This document shows positions 50,832 through 61,288 of a stretch of 64,000 bases of DNA, in pieces. Positions within the stretch are counted from its first letter, which is position 1; each line of letters starts with the position of its first letter. The notes beneath the pieces are model-generated. The model made no database searches. It was not told the DNA's origin and worked only from the letters and a program-made list of their open reading frames with translations. Both the position numbers and the translations under genes were made by a program. The DNA comes from Xiphydria camelus (taxonomy: Eukaryota; Arthropoda; Insecta; Hymenoptera; Xiphydriidae), in the NCBI GenBank assembly GCA_963678675.1, contig OY783199.1, forward strand, positions 17,415,510 to 17,479,509. Direction: 5' to 3'.

Positions 50832-53800
50832 GAGGAAATCTCAACGGAACACCGAGATATCGATGATTTCTTGCGGAAAAAAAAATTTCTTTATACACAA
50901 AATCAGCGTTATTTCATATTTCCTTTGAGATTTCGACCAAATAACCGTGCTTTTCGGAATCAGCGTAAAAAAATACATCGGATAGGGTGGTCGAGATTCC
51001 AATTCCGAAGATTTTCATTTTTCGAAAAAATTGACAATTTCTGTAAGGTCGGGACCTTACAGAAAATGCGATTTTTCGCAAAAATCGAAATCTCTGGAAT
51101 CGAATTCTCGACCATCCTATCTTATGTATTTTTTCGCGCTGATTACGAAAATGATATATTTACATAGGAAATCTCAACGGAACACCGAGATATCGATGAT
51201 TTCTTGCGGAAAAAAAAATTTCTTTATACACAAAATCAGCGTTATTTCATATTTCCTTTGAGATTTCGACCAAATAACCGTGCTTTTCGGAATCAGCGTA
51301 AAAAAATACATCGGATAGGGTGGTCGAGATTCCAATTCCGAAGATTTTCATTTTTCGAAAAAATTGACAATTTCTGTAAGGTCGGGACCTTACAGAAAAT
51401 GCGATTTTTCGCAAAAATCGAAATCTCTGGAATCGAATTTTCGACCATCCTATCTTATGTATTTTTTCGCGCTGATTACGAAAATGATATATTTATTGAG
51501 GAAATCTCAACGGAACACCGAGATATCGATGATTTCTTGCGGAAAAAAAAATTTCTTTATACACAAAATCAGCGTTATTTCATATTTCCTTTGAGATTTC
51601 GACCAAATAACCGTGCTTTTCGGAATCAGCGTAAAAAAATACATCGGATAGGGTGGTCGAGATTCCAATTCCGAAGATTTTCATTTTTCGAAAAAATTGA
51701 CAATTTCTGTAAGGTCGGGACCTTACAGAAAATGCGATTTTTCGCAAAAATCGAAATCTCTGGAATCGAATTCTCGACCATCCTATCTTATGTATTTTTT
51801 CGCGCTGATTACGAAAATGATATATTTATTGAGGAAATCTCAACGGAACACCGAGATATCGATGATTTCTTGCGGAAAAAAAAATTTCTTTATACACAAA
51901 ATCAGCGTTATTTCATATTTCCTTTGAGATTTCGACCAAATAACCGTGCTTTTCGGAATCAGCGTAAAAAAATACATCGGATAGGGTGGTCGAGATTCCA
52001 ATTCCGAAGATTTTCATTTTTCGAAAAAATTGACAATTTCTGTAAGGTCGGGACCTTACAGAAAATGCGATTTTTCGCAAAAATCGAAATCTCTGGAATC
52101 GAATTCTCGACCATCCTATCTTATGTATTTTTTCGCGCTGATTACGAAAATGATATATTTATTGAGGAAATCTCAACGGAACACCGAGATATCGATGATT
52201 TCTTGCGGAAAAAAAAATTTCTTTATACACAAAATCAGCGTTATTTCATATTTCCTTTGAGATTTCGACCAAATAACCGTGCTTTTCGGAATCAGCGTAA
52301 AAAAATACATCGGATAGGGTGGTCGAGATTCCAATTCCGAAGATTTTCATTTTTCGAAAAAATTGACAATTTCTGTAAGGTCGGGACCTTACAGAAAATG
52401 CGATTTTTCGCAAAAATCGAAATCTCTGGAATCGAATTCTCGACCATCCTATCTTATGTATTTTTTCGCGCTGATTACGAAAATGATATATTTATTGAGG
52501 AAATCTCAACGGAACACCGAGATATCGATGATTTCTTGCGGAAAAAAAAATTTCTTTATACACAAAATCAGCGTTATTTCATATTTCCTTTGAGATTTCG
52601 ACCAAATAACCGTGCTTTTCGGAATCAGCGTAAAAAAATACATCGGATAGGGTGGTCGAGATTCCAATTCCGAAGATTTTCATTTTTCGAAAAAATTGAC
52701 AATTTCTGTAAGGTCGGGACCTTACAGAAAATGCGATTTTTCGCAAAAATCGAAATCTCTGGAATCGAATTCTCGACCATCCTATCTTATGTATTTTTTC
52801 GCGCTGATTACGAAAATGATATATTTATTGAGGAAATCTCAACGGAACACCGAGATATCGATGATTTCTTGCGGGAAAAAAAATGTCTTTATACACAAAA
52901 TCAGCGTTATTTCATATTTCCTTTGAGATCTCGACCAAATAACCGTGCTTTTCGGAATCAGCGTAAAAAAATACATCGGATAGGGTGGTCGAGATTCCAA
53001 TTCCGAAGATTTTCATTTTTCGAAAAAATTGACAATTTCTGTAAGGTCGGGACCTTACAGAAAATGCGATTTTTCGCAAAAATCGAAATCTCTGGAATCG
53101 AATTCTCGACCATCCTATCTTATGTATTTTTTCGCGCTGATTACGAAAATGATATATTTATTGAGGAAATCTCAACGGAACACCGAGATATCGATGATTT
53201 CTTGCGGAAAAAAAAATTTCTTTATACACAAAATCAGCGTTATTTCATATTTCCTTTGAGATTTCGACCAAATAACCGTGCTTTTCGGAATCAGCGTAAA
53301 AAAATACATCGGATAGGGTGGTCGAGATTCCAATTCCGAAGATTTTCATTTTTCGAAAAAATTGACAATTTCTGTAAGGTCGGGACCTTACAGAAAATGC
53401 GATTTTTCGCAAAAATCGAAATCTCTGGAATCGAATTCTCGACCATCCTATCTTATGTATTTTTTCGCGCTGATTACGAAAATGATATATTTATTGAGGA
53501 AATCTCAACGGAACACCGAGATATCGATGATTTCTTGCGGAAAAAAAAATTTCTTTATACACAAAATCAGCGTTATTTCATATTTCCTTTGAGATTTCGA
53601 CCAAATAACCGTGCTTTTCGGAATCAGCGTAAAAAAATACATCGGATAGGGTGGTCGAGATTCCAATTCCGAAGATTTTCATTTTTCGAAAAAATTGACA
53701 ATTTCTGTAAGGTCGGGACCTTACAGAAAATGCGATTTTTCGCAAAAATCGAAATCTCTGGAATCGAATTTTCGACCATCCTATCTTATGTATTTTTTCG

Positions 53801-56390
53801 CGCTGATTACGAAAATGATATATTTATTGAGGAAATCTCAACGGAACACCGAGATATCGATGATTTCTTGCGGAAAAAAAATTTCTTTATACACAAAATC
53901 AGCGTTATTTCATATTTCCTTTGAGATTTCGACCAAATAACCGTGCTTTTCGGAATCAGCGTAAAAAAATACATCGGATAGGGTGGTCGAGATTCCAATT
54001 CCGAAGATTTTCATTTTTCGAAAAAATTGACAATTTCTGTAAGGTCGGGACCTTACAGAAAATGCGATTTTTCGCAAAAATCGAAATCTCTGGAATCGAA
54101 TTCTCGACCATCCTATCTTATGTATTTTTTCGCGCTGATTACGAAAATGATATATTTATTGAGGAAATCTCAACGGAACACCGAGATATCGATGATTTCT
54201 TGCGGAAAAAAAAATTTCTTTATACACAAAATCAGCGTTATTTCATATTTCCTTTGAGATTTCGACCAAATAACCGTGCTTTTCGGAATCAGCGTAAAAA
54301 AATACATCGGATAGGGTGGTCGAGATTCCAATTCCGAAGATTTTCATTTTTCGAAAAAATTGACAATTTCTGTAAGGTCGGGACCTTACAGAAAATGCGA
54401 TTTTTCGCAAAAATCGAAATCTCTGGAATCGAATTCTCGACCATCCTATCTTATGTATTTTTTCGCGCTGATTACGAAAATGATATATTTATTGAGGAAA
54501 TCTCAACGGAACACCGAGATATCGATGATTTCTTGCGGAAAAAAAAATTTCTTTATACACAAAATCAGCGTTATTTCATATTTCCTTTGAGATTTCGACC
54601 AAATAACCGTGCTTTTCGGAATCAGCGTAAAAAAATACATCGGATAGGGTGGTCGAGATTCCAATTCCGAAGATTTTCATTTTTCGAAAAAATTGACAAT
54701 TTCTGTAAGGTCGGGACCTTACAGAAAATGCGATTTTTCGCAAAAATCGAAATCTCTGGAATCGAATTCTCGACCATCCTATCTTATGTATTTTTTCGCG
54801 CTGATTACGAAAATGATATATTTATTGAGGAAATCTCAACGGAACACCGAGATATCGATGATTTCTTGCGGAAAAAAAAATTTCTTTATACACAAAATCA
54901 GCGTTATTTCATATTTCCTTTGAGATTTCGACCAAATAACCGTGCTTTTCGGAATCAGCGTAAAAAAATACATAAGATAGGGTGGTCGAGATTCCAATTC
55001 CAGAGATTTCGATTTTTCGCAAAAATCGAAATCTCTGGAATCGAATTCTCGACCATCCTATCTTATGTATTTTTTCGCGCTGATTACGAAAATGATATAT
55101 TTATTGAGGAAATCTCAACGGAACACCGAGATATCGATGATTTCTTGCGGGAAAAAAAATTTCTTTATACACAAAATCAGCGTTATTTCATATTTCCCTT
55201 GAGATCTCGACCAAATAACCGTGCTTTTCGGAATCAGCGTAAAAAAATACATAAGATAGGGTGATCCAGAATTCGATTCCAGAGATTTCGATTTTTGCAA
55301 AAAATCTAAGGCATACCCCTTAGATTTTTCGCAAAAATCGAAATCTCTGGAATCGAATTCTCGACCATCCTATCTTATGTATTTTTTCGCGCTGATTACG
55401 AAAATGATATATTTATTGAGGAAATCTCAACGGAACACCGAGATATCGATGATTTCTTGCGGGAAAAAAAATGTCTTTATACACAAAATCAGCGTTATTT
55501 CATATTTCCTTTGAGATCTCGACCAAATAACCGTGCTTTTCGGAATCAGCGTAAAAAAATACATAAGATAGGGTGATCCAGAATTCGATTCCAGAGATTT
55601 CGATTTTTGCAAAAAATCTAAGGCATACCCCTTAGATTTTTCGCAAAAATCGAAATCTCTGGAATCGAATTCTCGACCATCCTATCTTATGTATTTTTTC
55701 GCGCTGATTACGAAAATGATATATTTATTGAGGAAATCTCAACGGAACACCGAGATATCGATGATTTCTTGCGGGAAAAAAAATTTCTTTATACACAAAA
55801 TCAGCGTTATTTCATATTTCCTTTGAGATTTCGACCAAATAACCGTGCTTTTCGGAATCAGCGTAAAAAAATACATCGGATAGGGTGGTCGAGATTCCAA
55901 TTCCGAAGATTTTCATTTTTCGAAAAAATTGACAATTTCTGTAAGGTCGGGACCTTACAGAAAATGCGATTTTTCGCAAAAATCGAAATCTCTGGAATCG
56001 AATTTTCGACCATCCTATCTTATGTATTTTTTCGCGCTGATTACGAAAATGATATATTTATTGAGGAAATCTCAACGGAACACCGAGATATCGATGATTT
56101 CTTGCGGGAAAAAAAATGTCTTTATACACAAAATCAGCGTTATTTCATATTTCCTTTGAGATCTCGACCAAATAACCGTGCTTTTCGGAATCAGCGTAAA
56201 AAAATACATAAGATAGGGTGATCCAGAATTCGATTCCAGAGATTTCGATTTTTGCAAAAAATCTAAGGCATACCCCTTAGATTTTTCGGGGTCGGGATTT
56301 TTCGCAAAAATCGAAATCTCTGGAATCGAATTCTCGACCATCCTATCTTATGTATTTTTTCGCGCTGATTACGAAAATGATATATTTATT
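50832..56390 (+). repeat. Array segment 13: A-rich higher-order repeat, copy 2 (5,559 bp)
   Basis: Unit starts: A50832 AF51165 A51498 A51831 A52164 A52497 A52830 A53163 AF53496 A-53829 A54161 A54494 B54827 C55106 C55418 AF55730 C+56063. It matches copy 1 through C55106. Then copy 1 has A, A- (333+332) where this copy has C, AF (312+333), which accounts exactly for the 20-bp difference in period. Confidence 0.96.
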
Positions 56391-59300
56391 GAGGAAATCT
56401 CAACGGAACACCGAGATATCGATGATTTCTTGCGGAAAAAAAAATTTCTTTATACACAAAATCAGCGTTATTTCATATTTCCTTTGAGATTTCGACCAAA
56501 TAACCGTGCTTTTCGGAATCAGCGTAAAAAAATACATCGGATAGGGTGGTCGAGATTCCAATTCCGAAGATTTTCATTTTTCGAAAAAATTGACAATTTC
56601 TGTAAGGTCGGGACCTTACAGAAAATGCGATTTTTCGCAAAAATCGAAATCTCTGGAATCGAATTCTCGACCATCCTATCTTATGTATTTTTTCGCGCTG
56701 ATTACGAAAATGATATATTTACATAGGAAATCTCAACGGAACACCGAGATATCGATGATTTCTTGCGGAAAAAAAAATTTCTTTATACACAAAATCAGCG
56801 TTATTTCATATTTCCTTTGAGATTTCGACCAAATAACCGTGCTTTTCGGAATCAGCGTAAAAAAATACATCGGATAGGGTGGTCGAGATTCCAATTCCGA
56901 AGATTTTCATTTTTCGAAAAAATTGACAATTTCTGTAAGGTCGGGACCTTACAGAAAATGCGATTTTTCGCAAAAATCGAAATCTCTGGAATCGAATTTT
57001 CGACCATCCTATCTTATGTATTTTTTCGCGCTGATTACGAAAATGATATATTTATTGAGGAAATCTCAACGGAACACCGAGATATCGATGATTTCTTGCG
57101 GAAAAAAAAATTTCTTTATACACAAAATCAGCGTTATTTCATATTTCCTTTGAGATTTCGACCAAATAACCGTGCTTTTCGGAATCAGCGTAAAAAAATA
57201 CATCGGATAGGGTGGTCGAGATTCCAATTCCGAAGATTTTCATTTTTCGAAAAAATTGACAATTTCTGTAAGGTCGGGACCTTACAGAAAATGCGATTTT
57301 TCGCAAAAATCGAAATCTCTGGAATCGAATTCTCGACCATCCTATCTTATGTATTTTTTCGCGCTGATTACGAAAATGATATATTTATTGAGGAAATCTC
57401 AACGGAACACCGAGATATCGATGATTTCTTGCGGAAAAAAAAATTTCTTTATACACAAAATCAGCGTTATTTCATATTTCCTTTGAGATTTCGACCAAAT
57501 AACCGTGCTTTTCGGAATCAGCGTAAAAAAATACATCGGATAGGGTGGTCGAGATTCCAATTCCGAAGATTTTCATTTTTCGAAAAAATTGACAATTTCT
57601 GTAAGGTCGGGACCTTACAGAAAATGCGATTTTTCGCAAAAATCGAAATCTCTGGAATCGAATTCTCGACCATCCTATCTTATGTATTTTTTCGCGCTGA
57701 TTACGAAAATGATATATTTATTGAGGAAATCTCAACGGAACACCGAGATATCGATGATTTCTTGCGGAAAAAAAAATTTCTTTATACACAAAATCAGCGT
57801 TATTTCATATTTCCTTTGAGATTTCGACCAAATAACCGTGCTTTTCGGAATCAGCGTAAAAAAATACATCGGATAGGGTGGTCGAGATTCCAATTCCGAA
57901 GATTTTCATTTTTCGAAAAAATTGACAATTTCTGTAAGGTCGGGACCTTACAGAAAATGCGATTTTTCGCAAAAATCGAAATCTCTGGAATCGAATTCTC
58001 GACCATCCTATCTTATGTATTTTTTCGCGCTGATTACGAAAATGATATATTTATTGAGGAAATCTCAACGGAACACCGAGATATCGATGATTTCTTGCGG
58101 AAAAAAAAATTTCTTTATACACAAAATCAGCGTTATTTCATATTTCCTTTGAGATTTCGACCAAATAACCGTGCTTTTCGGAATCAGCGTAAAAAAATAC
58201 ATCGGATAGGGTGGTCGAGATTCCAATTCCGAAGATTTTCATTTTTCGAAAAAATTGACAATTTCTGTAAGGTCGGGACCTTACAGAAAATGCGATTTTT
58301 CGCAAAAATCGAAATCTCTGGAATCGAATTCTCGACCATCCTATCTTATGTATTTTTTCGCGCTGATTACGAAAATGATATATTTATTGAGGAAATCTCA
58401 ACGGAACACCGAGATATCGATGATTTCTTGCGGGAAAAAAAATGTCTTTATACACAAAATCAGCGTTATTTCATATTTCCTTTGAGATCTCGACCAAATA
58501 ACCGTGCTTTTCGGAATCAGCGTAAAAAAATACATCGGATAGGGTGGTCGAGATTCCAATTCCGAAGATTTTCATTTTTCGAAAAAATTGACAATTTCTG
58601 TAAGGTCGGGACCTTACAGAAAATGCGATTTTTCGCAAAAATCGAAATCTCTGGAATCGAATTCTCGACCATCCTATCTTATGTATTTTTTCGCGCTGAT
58701 TACGAAAATGATATATTTATTGAGGAAATCTCAACGGAACACCGAGATATCGATGATTTCTTGCGGAAAAAAAAATTTCTTTATACACAAAATCAGCGTT
58801 ATTTCATATTTCCTTTGAGATTTCGACCAAATAACCGTGCTTTTCGGAATCAGCGTAAAAAAATACATCGGATAGGGTGGTCGAGATTCCAATTCCGAAG
58901 ATTTTCATTTTTCGAAAAAATTGACAATTTCTGTAAGGTCGGGACCTTACAGAAAATGCGATTTTTCGCAAAAATCGAAATCTCTGGAATCGAATTCTCG
59001 ACCATCCTATCTTATGTATTTTTTCGCGCTGATTACGAAAATGATATATTTATTGAGGAAATCTCAACGGAACACCGAGATATCGATGATTTCTTGCGGA
59101 AAAAAAAATTTCTTTATACACAAAATCAGCGTTATTTCATATTTCCTTTGAGATTTCGACCAAATAACCGTGCTTTTCGGAATCAGCGTAAAAAAATACA
59201 TCGGATAGGGTGGTCGAGATTCCAATTCCGAAGATTTTCATTTTTCGAAAAAATTGACAATTTCTGTAAGGTCGGGACCTTACAGAAAATGCGATTTTTC

Positions 59301-61288
59301 GCAAAAATCGAAATCTCTGGAATCGAATTTTCGACCATCCTATCTTATGTATTTTTTCGCGCTGATTACGAAAATGATATATTTATTGAGGAAATCTCAA
59401 CGGAACACCGAGATATCGATGATTTCTTGCGGAAAAAAAATTTCTTTATACACAAAATCAGCGTTATTTCATATTTCCTTTGAGATTTCGACCAAATAAC
59501 CGTGCTTTTCGGAATCAGCGTAAAAAAATACATCGGATAGGGTGGTCGAGATTCCAATTCCGAAGATTTTCATTTTTCGAAAAAATTGACAATTTCTGTA
59601 AGGTCGGGACCTTACAGAAAATGCGATTTTTCGCAAAAATCGAAATCTCTGGAATCGAATTCTCGACCATCCTATCTTATGTATTTTTTCGCGCTGATTA
59701 CGAAAATGATATATTTATTGAGGAAATCTCAACGGAACACCGAGATATCGATGATTTCTTGCGGAAAAAAAAATTTCTTTATACACAAAATCAGCGTTAT
59801 TTCATATTTCCTTTGAGATTTCGACCAAATAACCGTGCTTTTCGGAATCAGCGTAAAAAAATACATCGGATAGGGTGGTCGAGATTCCAATTCCGAAGAT
59901 TTTCATTTTTCGAAAAAATTGACAATTTCTGTAAGGTCGGGACCTTACAGAAAATGCGATTTTTCGCAAAAATCGAAATCTCTGGAATCGAATTCTCGAC
60001 CATCCTATCTTATGTATTTTTTCGCGCTGATTACGAAAATGATATATTTATTGAGGAAATCTCAACGGAACACCGAGATATCGATGATTTCTTGCGGAAA
60101 AAAAAATTTCTTTATACACAAAATCAGCGTTATTTCATATTTCCTTTGAGATTTCGACCAAATAACCGTGCTTTTCGGAATCAGCGTAAAAAAATACATC
60201 GGATAGGGTGGTCGAGATTCCAATTCCGAAGATTTTCATTTTTCGAAAAAATTGACAATTTCTGTAAGGTCGGGACCTTACAGAAAATGCGATTTTTCGC
60301 AAAAATCGAAATCTCTGGAATCGAATTCTCGACCATCCTATCTTATGTATTTTTTCGCGCTGATTACGAAAATGATATATTTATTGAGGAAATCTCAACG
60401 GAACACCGAGATATCGATGATTTCTTGCGGAAAAAAAAATTTCTTTATACACAAAATCAGCGTTATTTCATATTTCCTTTGAGATTTCGACCAAATAACC
60501 GTGCTTTTCGGAATCAGCGTAAAAAAATACATAAGATAGGGTGGTCGAGATTCCAATTCCAGAGATTTCGATTTTTCGCAAAAATCGAAATCTCTGGAAT
60601 CGAATTCTCGACCATCCTATCTTATGTATTTTTTCGCGCTGATTACGAAAATGATATATTTATTGAGGAAATCTCAACGGAACACCGAGATATCGATGAT
60701 TTCTTGCGGGAAAAAAAATTTCTTTATACACAAAATCAGCGTTATTTCATATTTCCCTTGAGATCTCGACCAAATAACCGTGCTTTTCGGAATCAGCGTA
60801 AAAAAATACATAAGATAGGGTGATCCAGAATTCGATTCCAGAGATTTCGATTTTTGCAAAAAATCTAAGGCATACCCCTTAGATTTTTCGCAAAAATCGA
60901 AATCTCTGGAATCGAATTCTCGACCATCCTATCTTATGTATTTTTTCGCGCTGATTACGAAAATGATATATTTATTGAGGAAATCTCAACGGAACACCGA
61001 GATATCGATGATTTCTTGCGGGAAAAAAAATGTCTTTATACACAAAATCAGCGTTATTTCATATTTCCTTTGAGATCTCGACCAAATAACCGTGCTTTTC
61101 GGAATCAGCGTAAAAAAATACATAAGATAGGGTGATCCAGAATTCGATTCCAGAGATTTCGATTTTTGCAAAAAATCTAAGGCATACCCCTTAGATTTTT
61201 CGCAAAAATCGAAATCTCTGGAATCGAATTCTCGACCATCCTATCTTATGTATTTTTTCGCGCTGATTACGAAAATGATATATTTATT
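56391..61288 (+). repeat. Array segment 14: A-rich higher-order repeat, copy 3 (15 units)
   Basis: Unit starts: A56391 AF56724 A57057 A57390 A57723 A58056 A58389 A58722 AF59055 A-59388 A59720 A60053 B60386 C60665 C60977. It matches copy 2 including the C-C pair (offset 5,559) and then leaves the repeat: AR61289 stands where AF is expected. It is therefore the last copy on this side, truncated by two units. Confidence 0.96.
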
